A DNA stretch of 23,459 bases from a virus: positions 1 to 23,459 of IMG/VR virus record IMGVR_UViG_3300038361_000065. One strand, 5' to 3'. Below are positions 15,057-21,113 of the stretch, one piece after another. The stretch's first letter is position 1. Each line of letters starts with the position of its first letter. The notes under the pieces are model-generated. The model was not told the DNA's origin. It made no database searches and saw only the letters and a program-made list of their open reading frames with translations. The translations under genes and the position numbers were made by a program.

Positions 15057-15168
15057 GGGCCGGGTGGATTTTGCAGCAATAAAGCGAATCGTTAAACTTT
15101 ATATCTGCCCCCGGCCCTTTTTAATCTCTGGGGAAGCAGCCCTAAAAATTCAAAACAGCCACTTCCCC
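15057..15168 (-). ncRNA. Candidate structured RNA or cis-regulatory element
   Basis: The minus-strand RNA can fold into two stems. Stem one (15130-15168) pairs GGGGAAGUGGCU with GGCUGCUUCCCC through 12 pairs, three of them G-U, so it is better as minus-strand RNA than as DNA or plus RNA. Stem two (15057-15117) pairs GGGCCGGG with CCCGGCCC. It contains GCAG/CUGC and AUAAAG/CUUUAU helices with a 12-base loop. The loop of stem one ends in UUUUUA, which could pair with UAAAAA in the linker as a pseudoknot. No usable start codon occurs between the stops in the minus frames here. Confidence 0.5.
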
Positions 15169-15176
15169 GACGCGAA

Positions 15177-15383
15177 TCAAATCCGCGCCCTCAATTTATC
15201 GTTCTCCGCTTTCCGCTTCTTGGCTTCTTGCTTATAAACCTCTTGGCATCTATCACAAATGCACCTTCCATCACCAATTAGGGCGGTCATGCTTAGATTT
15301 CCGCCTTCGTACATACTAAAGCCGCCTGTTTCTTTTTGCGCCCTCATAAGCCCTATTTCTGGATCTTTTCGCTCAATAGACAT
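15177..15383 (-). CDS. Small protein with a CxC..C cluster
   Basis: 68 residues from the ATG at 15383 (AAAAAGG five bases upstream). An ATG at 15398 is also possible and adds five residues. It contains SMYEGGNLSM and a cysteine cluster GRCICDRCQEVY (C41, C43, C46), followed by a Lys/Glu helix to the end. This could hold zinc. Function is unknown. It follows a small coupled ORF and precedes the structured RNA. Confidence 0.65.
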   Translation of the reverse strand: MSIERKDPEIGLMRAQKETGGFSMYEGGNLSMTALIGDGRCICDRCQEVYKQEAKKRKAENDKLRARI

Positions 15384-15522
15384 AATAACCTTTTTCATCC
15401 TTTCCTTTGTTGATCAAAACAGGAAGTTCTTTTTCCTTGGGCTTCCAGCATATCCAGCCAACCCCCTTCAAGATCCTTTTAACCCCCGGCCAGCCGTACC
15501 AATGATAAATTAACTTCTTCAC
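15373..15522 (-). CDS. Small Trp-rich ORF with GTG start
   Basis: 49 residues. The GTG overlaps the TGA of the exonuclease gene as GTGA and the ORF ends inside the start of the next gene. It reads MKKLIYHWYGWPGVKRILKG, then VGWICWKPKEKELPVLINKG and KDEKGYYVY. Basic and aromatic residues suggest a membrane-surface peptide. There is no strong ribosome site, so translation would depend on coupling. The end-to-end fit with both neighbours makes it likely real, though very short. Confidence 0.5.
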   Translation of the reverse strand: MKKLIYHWYGWPGVKRILKGVGWICWKPKEKELPVLINKGKDEKGYYVY

Positions 15523-16214
15523 AGATAAACTTTAGAGCCGGGGATCCTGCGGGCTTCCAAGGTAACGAATGGAAGATCAAGCAGCTTATCTATCTGCATT
15601 GTTACGTCAATATCTGCCATTGCATCATGGAAGTTAATTTCCGAAGTATCAATTCCCAGCGCTTCCGCCACGGTTTTAAGCTTGAAGTTTATTGGGTGTA
15701 AATGCGTTCCTTGTAAGATCCTTGCTGCCTTCTGCATTACGCAAACAGCCGGGCGGTGAACCCAAGTTGCAATTCCGTAATTATCTAAAGCCCTGAACCA
15801 ATGATAAACGAAGCCTTCATCAAATCCGGCATTGTAGGCCCGCATTGAAAATTTATCCCGCTTATCATAAGGGCTTACATAAGTTTTAAATATGCCCATA
15901 AGATCTTTACAAACCCCGCTGGCCGGGGGAAAGGTTTCCAGTTCTTCCCTAGTAACGCCGTTCACTTCAAGCGCTTCATCTTCGATATTGGATCCGGGAA
16001 GCGGTTTCATTTTGAAATTGAAGCGTTCCTTTTCTTCACCATCAATTACAATAATCCCGGCAAGCTGGATAATAGTTCCCGGTGGCTTGCGTTCAATCGT
16101 ATCTTCCAGCCTGTTTCCTTCTTCGCCTGACGGTGAAAGATCTTTCAGAAGAATTCTAAATGATTCTTCACTGTTTACGCTGGTTGTTTCTACGTCGATA
16201 TAAATTACTTTCAT
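15519..16214 (-). CDS. DnaQ-like DEDDh 3'-5' exonuclease
   Basis: 231 residues, with an AAGGGG ribosome site. The exonuclease I motif is YIDVETT, with D7 and E9. Motif II is YNAGFDEGF, with D132. Motif III is NFHDAMADID, with H196 and D201 spaced as in the DEDDh group. This is the fold of the proofreading subunit of DNA polymerase III and of RNase T. Together with the ERF gene before it, it could supply 3'-ended or blunt DNA for annealing, or take part in proofreading or host DNA breakdown. All key acidic residues are present. Confidence 0.88.
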   Translation of the reverse strand: MKVIYIDVETTSVNSEESFRILLKDLSPSGEEGNRLEDTIERKPPGTIIQLAGIIVIDGEEKERFNFKMKPLPGSNIEDEALEVNGVTREELETFPPASGVCKDLMGIFKTYVSPYDKRDKFSMRAYNAGFDEGFVYHWFRALDNYGIATWVHRPAVCVMQKAARILQGTHLHPINFKLKTVAEALGIDTSEINFHDAMADIDVTMQIDKLLDLPFVTLEARRIPGSKVYL

Positions 16215-16222
16215 GCTTCCCC

Positions 16223-17266
16223 TTAAAATGGTGGATAATCCCGGTTCTTGATTTTCTCTAATATGTCAGCAAATTCCAGCGGCTCAATGTTCTCAATTTC
16301 AACCATGAATTCGCCCTTCATTATTTTTGTAAAGAACTTATCTGGATCATCAAAAGGAACTTCACCTTCTTTGTAAGATGTTTGTAGGCCGTTCATAACG
16401 TGATCGTGGATAAGCTTTTTAAGCGTGTTAATGCTTCTAGTGGCAGCCTGAACTTTAAGCCCGTCATTCTGGGCTTTGTCGTAATAATTCTGGCAAACCT
16501 TTTTAGGAATTACCAAAGCAGCACGTTCAAGCAGAACATCCATTAATTCACGGTGATCAAGGATCCACTTTGGAACTTCTTCTTCCGGGGCATCTTCCTT
16601 TTTATCCTTGCCAGCTTTGATTTTTTCCTGCAGCGCGTTAATCATATTAATCCCAGCTTCTACGGAATGATCGCTTTCAAGCCATGTGGTTATTTTCTTT
16701 TTATCTTCATCTGTAAGGGCAGAAGATTTCTGCAGCTTGGTAATAAATGCAATCTGTTTTTCGCTCATTTTTGCAGGTTTCCCGGTAGGCTTTTTCTTCT
16801 GCTTTGCATCTGCTTTCTTTTGTTGTTCCATTTCTAGGCTTTTACTATCTGGATCATCTGGGTTGCTGTAAGGAATGCAAAAGACTTGCGCCAATAGTGT
16901 TTTATAGATTATACTATAAACTTGGGTGGTTCCCTTATCGGAAAAATCAAAGCTGGTTCCCTCAATGATTGAAGAAACCTTTGATCCATCGCTGGCTATA
17001 AATGTATAGCGAATTCTCATGTGGGTTTTTGTCATTATCTTAACAGTAATGTTACCCTTATAATTCTTTTCGCTGCGGAATTCTTCTTGATCCCGCTTAA
17101 GAGTCTTGAGCATTAAATAAACGCCATGCTTCCCAAGTAGTGGATTGATTGCGCTGGCGATATCATCAATGGAACGATAATTCCAGCCTTGCGTTTCGTT
17201 CTTGCTATCCTTACCCACCGCGCCCACATCTTTAATAATTGCGGCCATTGCTTTATGAATTAACAT
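16223..17266 (-). CDS. ERF-family single-strand annealing protein
   Basis: 347 residues, ribosome site AAGGG seven bases before ATG. The N-terminal 140 residues match ERF proteins: WNYRSIDDIASAINPLLGKH (28-47), FIASDGS (89-95), EGTSFDFSDKGTTQVYS (102-118) and YKTLLAQVFCIP (121-132). ERF proteins anneal complementary strands in phage recombination. A Lys-rich linker (about 149-166) leads to a helical C-terminus with ITKLQKSSALTDEDKKKI and FDDPDKFFTKIMKGEF. The C-terminal part is longer than in the smallest ERF proteins and may bind SSB or a partner. Neighbours include a 3'-5' exonuclease, as expected for a recombination module. Confidence 0.88.
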   Translation of the reverse strand: MLIHKAMAAIIKDVGAVGKDSKNETQGWNYRSIDDIASAINPLLGKHGVYLMLKTLKRDQEEFRSEKNYKGNITVKIMTKTHMRIRYTFIASDGSKVSSIIEGTSFDFSDKGTTQVYSIIYKTLLAQVFCIPYSNPDDPDSKSLEMEQQKKADAKQKKKPTGKPAKMSEKQIAFITKLQKSSALTDEDKKKITTWLESDHSVEAGINMINALQEKIKAGKDKKEDAPEEEVPKWILDHRELMDVLLERAALVIPKKVCQNYYDKAQNDGLKVQAATRSINTLKKLIHDHVMNGLQTSYKEGEVPFDDPDKFFTKIMKGEFMVEIENIEPLEFADILEKIKNRDYPPF

Positions 17267-17351
17267 TCTGCCGCCCTTCTATTCTGTCAAGATAACTGAA
17301 AGCATCTTCACCGAATACCATATAAATAAAATCTAAAACAGCCCTAGCCAT
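17253..17351 (-). CDS. Small ORF of 32 residues before the ERF gene
   Basis: ATG 17351 overlaps the end of the regulator gene and has a very good ribosome site (AAAGGTGG five bases upstream). The product reads MARAVLDFIYMVFGEDAF, then SYLDRIEGRQNVNS. Its TAA overlaps the start of the ERF gene. It has no known motif and looks like an amphipathic helix with an acidic patch. Good initiation and tight fit support it; the small size keeps doubt. Confidence 0.55.
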   Translation of the reverse strand: MARAVLDFIYMVFGEDAFSYLDRIEGRQNVNS

Positions 17352-17580
17352 TTTTACCACCTTTGTTTTCATTGGATCCCTTTCCTTGATTGAATATTTC
17401 CGGGCCTATATTCAATAATTTCACCAATTTTTTAATGTTCTTTTTGCCGGGAATGCTGCGGCCTGCCATATAATGGTAAATCATTGTAGATGATAAACCA
17501 ACTTCTCTGGCTATCCATGACGCATTTATCCCGCGGCTGTGAACTATTTTTCCAAAAGGTGAAATATTTCTTATCTTCAA
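17344..17580 (-). CDS. Helix-turn-helix regulator, Cro/XRE type
   Basis: 78 residues from a TTG start with AAGGG six bases upstream. A helix-turn-helix lies at about residues 19-41 (NASWIAREVGLSSTMIYHYM), followed by GRSIPGKKNIKKLVKLLNI, the usual fourth helix. The tail is rich in Gly, Asn and Lys. It is the first gene of the ERF operon and lies just after a dyad operator (17603-17618) and a promoter. Autoregulation of the recombination and replication genes is a reasonable inference. It could act as Cro-like or antirepressor-linked control. Confidence 0.82.
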   Translation of the reverse strand: MKIRNISPFGKIVHSRGINASWIAREVGLSSTMIYHYMAGRSIPGKKNIKKLVKLLNIGPEIFNQGKGSNENKGGKNG

Positions 17581-17602
17581 TTGAGGCCCTTCCCTCTTAT
17601 AA

Positions 17603-17618
17603 GTTAGAATTCTCTAAC
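17603..17618 (-). promoter_or_regulatory. Dyad operator before the regulator gene
   Basis: The minus strand reads GTTAGA-GAAT-TCTAAC, two six-base arms in perfect inverted symmetry with a four-base centre. It lies between the promoter and the start of the Cro-type gene, as expected for autorepression. The binding protein is inferred: either of the two helix-turn-helix proteins nearby. Confidence 0.5.
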
Positions 17619-17630
17619 AATTACAACCGT

Positions 17631-17659
17631 ATATTAAGAAAGGATTATTATATAAACAA
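17631..17659 (-). promoter_or_regulatory. Probable promoter of the regulator-ERF operon
   Basis: A -35 box TTGTTT (17654-17659) and a -10 box TAATAT (17631-17636) are separated by 17 bases on the minus strand. The -35 box is at the end of the U-run of the terminator before it, so the new transcript begins right where the old one stops. A second pair, TTGTAA with 19 bases to TATAAG, overlaps the operator and cannot be excluded. Confidence 0.45.
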
Positions 17660-17692
17660 AACAAAAAGAGCCGCTAGAAGGGAGCGGCTCTT
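17655..17692 (-). terminator. Rho-independent terminator after the second regulator gene
   Basis: A perfect 10-bp stem (AAGAGCCGCT with AGCGGCTCTT, loop of seven) is followed on the minus strand by TTTTTGTTTTG. It would end the transcript from the PAPS-reductase and helix-turn-helix genes. A six-base inverted repeat (ACGACA/TGTCGT, 17693-17726) lies just before it and may fold first. Confidence 0.8.
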
Positions 17693-17765
17693 ACGACATT
17701 AAGGTAGATAAGAAACAAAGGTGTCGTTGGGCGAAATTTAAAACAACTTAATTACATTACTGCAA

Positions 17766-17996
17766 TTATTTTTCCCCCCAATTATGCCACATACAAATTA
17801 CAGCTGATAAGCTGGGCTGCCTGCCTTGCTCCCAATTCTCAACTGACCTATGAGAAACCCCGCAGCGCTCCCCGAATTCCTTTGTGGATAGATTAAGGCT
17901 TCTTCTTAATAACTTGGCCCCTGTAGCCCAATCTAGTTCGCCGCCCGGTACTGCAAACGGGAAGATATACTTCCCGTCTTTTTTAATTAGTGTCAT
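17766..17996 (-). CDS. Helix-turn-helix regulator
   Basis: 76 residues. The N-terminus is MTLIKKDGKYIFPF. The helix-turn-helix is LSTKEFGERCGVSHRSVENW at 36-55, followed by EQGRQPSLSAVICMW. This is the XRE-like or plant-type SxRTxxNWExGR pattern seen in small phage and toxin-antitoxin regulators. It follows the PAPS-reductase gene by one base with a weak ribosome site, so it is probably co-translated. It could regulate the promoter 130 to 160 bases downstream. Targets are unknown. Confidence 0.8.
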   Translation of the reverse strand: MTLIKKDGKYIFPFAVPGGELDWATGAKLLRRSLNLSTKEFGERCGVSHRSVENWEQGRQPSLSAVICMWHNWGEK

Positions 17997-17997
17997 A

Positions 17998-18786
17998 TTA
18001 CATTATCCAATTCATTATTTGTTTAGGTTCATAACCATCATTAATGGCCTTCTTAACATCGCCTATGCTGGATTTCGCTTTGAATGTATGGCCAATCTTG
18101 TTTTCGATTTCGACGTATCTATTTAATAATTCTGGGTTCGCTTTCCCAGCTGTGACAAGCGCATCAAAAGGGCTGAATATACAGAAGCAGCAAGATAATC
18201 TAGGCATTCCCAAATCATACGCTGGGTGATAATCTAATTTATTATGTTTGATTATTTTCCATACATATTTTGTACTCCAATCGTGGATGGGTAAGTAATC
18301 GTGAACCAATCTTTTTTTAGTGGTGAGCATCTTGTTAATAGCTAAAACAGGTTTCTTGCTTCTGGCTGGGCTTTCTTCTTTTCTGAAACCGAATACATGA
18401 AGTATTTTGCATTCGCCAAGGCCCTTGGTAAGCATCGTAACAACTCTAGCGCCGGGCGCTCTTTTAAAATCGCTGGTGCAATACCTTTGATTGTTTGAAG
18501 GAAACTTTTTTCTTCTTTCAATATACTCAAGCAGGGTTTCTTCATATCCGTTTTTGTCGCGTCTTTTGGAAAAATATATTTTCAATCCAAAATCTGCAGC
18601 TTGTTTTCCTGCTAGTTCTCTTGTGCCTTCCCATTCCATTTCGCCAAGGTCTTGATGTGAAACTACAATTTTATGTTTTGGGTAAAATTGATCATCTGCC
18701 ATTCTGCATATTTCGAAAATAGAACATAAGCTATCCTTGCCGGCGCTGCTGTTGATAATGATTAATTCGTAATTATGTAAGTCCAT
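17998..18786 (-). CDS. PAPS-reductase-like PP-loop protein
   Basis: 262 residues, with an AGGGG ribosome site six bases before ATG. The PP-loop is SAGKDS (14-19), for ATP or PAPS. RYCTSDFKRAPG (101-112) and GFRKEESPAR (133-142) are typical of the phosphoadenosine phosphosulfate reductase family. LSCCFCIF (198-205) supplies three Cys that, with C103, could bind an iron-sulfur cluster or zinc. Family members reduce sulfate, thiolate tRNA or insert sulfur in DNA backbones (DndC type). No Dnd partner genes are visible, so the substrate is open. DNA or nucleotide modification against host defence is a hypothesis only. Confidence 0.82.
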   Translation of the reverse strand: MDLHNYELIIINSSAGKDSLCSIFEICRMADDQFYPKHKIVVSHQDLGEMEWEGTRELAGKQAADFGLKIYFSKRRDKNGYEETLLEYIERRKKFPSNNQRYCTSDFKRAPGARVVTMLTKGLGECKILHVFGFRKEESPARSKKPVLAINKMLTTKKRLVHDYLPIHDWSTKYVWKIIKHNKLDYHPAYDLGMPRLSCCFCIFSPFDALVTAGKANPELLNRYVEIENKIGHTFKAKSSIGDVKKAINDGYEPKQIMNWIM

Positions 18787-18800
18787 TTTATTCCCCTGAT

Positions 18801-18824
18801 GGCAGGGGCATTGCTGCCCCCGCC
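18801..18824 (-). other. GNRA-loop hairpin between two genes
   Basis: On the minus strand GGCGGGGGCA-GCAA-UGCCCCUGCC forms ten pairs with one G-U and a GCAA tetraloop. No U-run follows, so it is unlikely to be a plain terminator. It sits just before the ribosome site of the PAPS-reductase gene and may protect or separate the two messages. Confidence 0.55.
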
Positions 18825-18831
18825 GGTTGAT

Positions 18832-19047
18832 TTATTTTACTGTTATTACTGTAATTCTCATTTGAAGTTCTGGCCTAGGCTTTCCAACGTAAGTTCCGCC
18901 ACCATTCGCCTGTGAATTTTCCCACTGTGAATTTATTTCTGACATTCTAGCAAAAATATGATGTTCGTGAACTGACGCGTAATCGTCAAATTTTCCGTTT
19001 TTGTAAAGTTTGTATAAGTTGAATTTTTTTATTTCTGTGTAAGCCAT
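18832..19047 (-). CDS. Hypothetical protein, first gene after a promoter
   Basis: 71 residues, AAAGGA six bases before ATG. It begins MAYTEIKKFNLYKLYKNGKF. The middle has DDYASVHEHHIFARMSEINS with three His together. The end is beta-like (GKPRPELQMRITVITVK). It is first in a three-gene unit with the PAPS-reductase and a regulator. No domain is recognised. Confidence 0.72.
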   Translation of the reverse strand: MAYTEIKKFNLYKLYKNGKFDDYASVHEHHIFARMSEINSQWENSQANGGGTYVGKPRPELQMRITVITVK

Positions 19048-19084
19048 GATGTTTCCTTTGTTTTAGTGTTTCTTGCCTTGGTTA

Positions 19085-19114
19085 ATAATACGCTATTTGA
19101 GTAATGCTGTGCAA
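19085..19114 (-). promoter_or_regulatory. Sigma-70-like promoter
   Basis: TTGCAC (19109-19114) and TATTAT (19085-19090) are 18 bases apart on the minus strand. They lie directly after the terminator at 19121-19157 and about 40 bases before the next ATG. This is the best promoter in the window. Confidence 0.6.
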
Positions 19115-19120
19115 GGGTTA

Positions 19121-19157
19121 TTTAAATAAAAAAAGGCCCGCGGGGAACGGGCCTTTT
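19121..19157 (-). terminator. Rho-independent terminator after the lysis block
   Basis: A perfect ten-base stem (AAAAGGCCCG with CGGGCCTTTT, seven-base loop) is followed on the minus strand by a seven-T run and TTTAAAT. It would stop transcripts from the tail and lysis genes. The plus side has only four T after the stem, so action is mainly for the minus strand. Confidence 0.85.
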
Positions 19158-19184
19158 CTGGGTGCGGACGGTCGGATCGGAAAT

Positions 19185-19451
19185 CTATTTTTTAAACCTT
19201 CGGAAAAATTTAAACCTTATCGCCAGCAACGCTTTGCAAATATCCAAAACTTCTTTGAATATCTGCTGCTTTTCTTTGGCCGTCAATTCCTTGCCCCCCG
19301 GCCCTTTTTCATCATAGCCGCTTTTAACGGCCTGCATGAGTTCTTTTACTTGCTGCATTACATTTACATACTTCCCGCCCACAATTGTGAGTACAAAGCC
19401 CAAGATAACAATGATAAGCCCGAAGGCATTTGTTAAGTTGAATATGTCCAT
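19185..19451 (-). CDS. Small membrane protein, holin candidate
   Basis: 88 residues, AAGGGG six bases before ATG. One hydrophobic helix spans about residues 5-27 (LTNAFGLIIVILGFVLTIVG). A charged cytoplasmic domain follows (MQQVKELMQAVKSGYDEKG, KELTAKEKQQIFKEVLDICK) and a basic end. The shape fits small one-span holin-like proteins, and it lies three genes after the endolysin and last before the terminator. Holin role is inferred from location and topology; no holin family motif is certain. Confidence 0.7.
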   Translation of the reverse strand: MDIFNLTNAFGLIIVILGFVLTIVGGKYVNVMQQVKELMQAVKSGYDEKGPGGKELTAKEKQQIFKEVLDICKALLAIRFKFFRRFKK

Positions 19452-19454
19452 CTT

Positions 19455-19811
19455 TTACCCCTTTCCTTGATTCATTATAAGCTGATCCAATTTATCGTCT
19501 ATCTTCCCAACGCTTCTTTTGTGTTCTTTGGAAGATTCATGGATGCCTTTTATATTATCTTTAAAAACTGCAATGTCTTTGTCATGATCCCGGACAATAT
19601 CATCAACTGATTTTATTGTTTGATAATTATGCTTTATATTGGTGGCGTTGGTTTCGATATCTGTTTTATTTGAACCGATATCCTTTTCAAATTTCCCTGT
19701 AATCTTCGCCCATAAAAGAACTTGAGCCACAATAAAAACAATGATTGCAATGATTTCTTTGAGTTGTAAATATGTTTCGCCTAGATCCGTGCCGGCCAAA
19801 TTGGTTCCCAT
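19455..19811 (-). CDS. Membrane-anchored coiled-coil protein, possible lysis accessory
   Basis: 118 residues, AAGGA six bases before ATG, overlapping the upstream gene by 31 bases. A hydrophobic helix lies at about residues 20-35 (IIAIIVFIVAQVLLWA). It is followed by a Lys/Asp/Asn-rich coiled coil to the end (NKTDIETNATNIKHNYQTIK, then KIDDKLDQLIMNQ). Similar one-span coiled-coil proteins occur next to holins and endolysins (holin partner, XhlA-like or spanin-like). No lipobox or Pro-rich spanin end is seen, so a holin partner is slightly more likely than a spanin. Confidence 0.65.
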   Translation of the reverse strand: MGTNLAGTDLGETYLQLKEIIAIIVFIVAQVLLWAKITGKFEKDIGSNKTDIETNATNIKHNYQTIKSVDDIVRDHDKDIAVFKDNIKGIHESSKEHKRSVGKIDDKLDQLIMNQGKG

Positions 19812-20569
19812 TCTGCTTCCTTTTCGCGTTTAATATTTTCGTAAGTATCTTCCTGCCAGATATACTTCTGGCCTTCATTTGCAATTCTTGGGCTATCGCC
19901 GCGGCTGGTCCCTTGGGCGTGTCTTATGTGGCTTAAGGAAGTTGGCCTGTATTCCGGGGTTTCAATTTTAAAGATCTTGTATTTGATATTTGGGTTCAAT
20001 ATACAGAGCGCGCCGCAGCCATTGGAAACAAGCCAGTTCATCCCGGCCTTTTGATAAATAGCCATTCGCAATTCAACGTTTATATTTTCAATTGATAATT
20101 CCGTTTCATTATCCTGAATGAATAAATCGTTTGAGCCATTAAAAGCGCTCCACCATGCTTTCTTATTTGAATTCCGTAATGGATGCAATGATCTTTCCCG
20201 GAAGGTAATTACATTGTCATAAGTAGGGGAATTTTCCAAAGCGAATTCACCGGCCCGGATGTATCCGAACTTTCCAGAGCGGTAAATATTTACATCTAGT
20301 TCTAATAAGTTATAACTTAAGTTTGATCCTTCCAGCCCTATTCCAACGCCCCTGCAATTGGGCATCATTAAAGCCAGTGGAAACAATAGATGCGCAATCC
20401 GCCATTTCCAATCAAAATTGGCTTCCTTGTACCTTATCGCCACATCTGGGCTTATATATACATAAAAGGAAGAAGCGGCGTTCTGGATGCGGCTTTGTTC
20501 GCAGAGCGCCAAGAATACCACAAAGTCAAAGCTGCAATTCTGCTTTGCTAGGTCATAGTTGAATATCAT
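19781..20569 (-). CDS. Unknown protein beside the methyltransferase gene
   Basis: 262 residues, ATG overlapping the methyltransferase end by 17 bases. It begins MIFNYDLAKQNCSFDFVVFL and has WKWRIAHLLFPLALMMPNCR (around 55-74). EFALENSPTYDNVITFRERS follows near 107-126 and NWLVSNGCGALCILNPNIKY near 177-196. The last third is charged with GTSRGDSPRIANEGQKYIWQ. The start resembles proteins of environmental phages that I recall as hypothetical; no catalytic signature can be named. Coupling to a methyltransferase suggests a shared path, perhaps sugar or nucleotide related. Confidence 0.75.
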   Translation of the reverse strand: MIFNYDLAKQNCSFDFVVFLALCEQSRIQNAASSFYVYISPDVAIRYKEANFDWKWRIAHLLFPLALMMPNCRGVGIGLEGSNLSYNLLELDVNIYRSGKFGYIRAGEFALENSPTYDNVITFRERSLHPLRNSNKKAWWSAFNGSNDLFIQDNETELSIENINVELRMAIYQKAGMNWLVSNGCGALCILNPNIKYKIFKIETPEYRPTSLSHIRHAQGTSRGDSPRIANEGQKYIWQEDTYENIKREKEAEWEPIWPARI

Positions 20570-21113
20570 TAAGAGAAAACCTTAAATATTGATAGTTATT
20601 TTCTTTATATGTTTTTGATACAGAAACCAAAGTGTAATTTTTTAATATCTCTGATAAATTATTTGGCTCTGCGTAACATGAATAAATTACATTTTGTGGA
20701 TCAAACTTTAATTTACCGCGTCTTATTTGCAGGCCCAGAATTGGGATCCCGGAAATATTTAATTCAGTCAGGAAATAATAAAAATAATCTTCTGTGAAAT
20801 GCTGGATGCAGGCCAAACTTATAAGAATATCCGCGCCAATATCAAGGCTGCAGGGGGCCTTTAAGAATTCGCAATTATAGCCCTTAAGCGTTTCTTTTGC
20901 CTTTTTTATAGATCTATCTGCAATGTCAATTCCAATATATTTTTTTATTCCCTGATCAAATAAGGCTTTTCCAAACCATCCCCCGCCAATCCCGTAATCA
21001 ACAACAACTTTATTTTTGAAGCCAAAAGGGAATTCAGCCAAATCATATTCACGCGGCTCAAGATGCGCCCAGCGTGGAACGCAAGTTTCCCACCATTGTT
21101 TTCTAGTAATCAC
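20553..21113 (-). CDS. Class I SAM-dependent methyltransferase
   Basis: 186 residues from a GTG start at 21113, which overlaps the lysozyme stop as GTGA and has AAGG seven bases upstream; a TTG at 21119 is less likely. Motif I is VVVDYGIGGGWFG (36-48), the SAM loop. YIGIDIADRSIKKAKE (59-74) supplies the acidic residue that binds the ribose, and ILISLACIQHF matches motif IV/V. No target-recognition domain or DNA-methylase NPPY/DPPY motif is visible, so DNA methylation is not implied. It looks like a small-molecule, sugar or protein methyltransferase. Confidence 0.8.
   Translation of the reverse strand: MITRKQWWETCVPRWAHLEPREYDLAEFPFGFKNKVVVDYGIGGGWFGKALFDQGIKKYIGIDIADRSIKKAKETLKGYNCEFLKAPCSLDIGADILISLACIQHFTEDYFYYFLTELNISGIPILGLQIRRGKLKFDPQNVIYSCYAEPNNLSEILKNYTLVSVSKTYKENNYQYLRFSLNDIQL

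Noticed and set aside
15057-15117. tRNA or tmRNA-like fold
   Set aside because: The paired region has no acceptor stem with CCA-like end, no anticodon arm of seven-base loop and no T-loop consensus.
14935-15237. Plus-strand open frame spanning the structured gap
   Set aside because: It overlaps two minus-strand genes at its ends, lacks a domain and a good start. The stem pairing with G-U favours minus RNA.
15892-16203. Plus-strand open frame opposite the exonuclease
   Set aside because: Shadow of the DnaQ-like gene, whose catalytic residues are all present on the minus strand.
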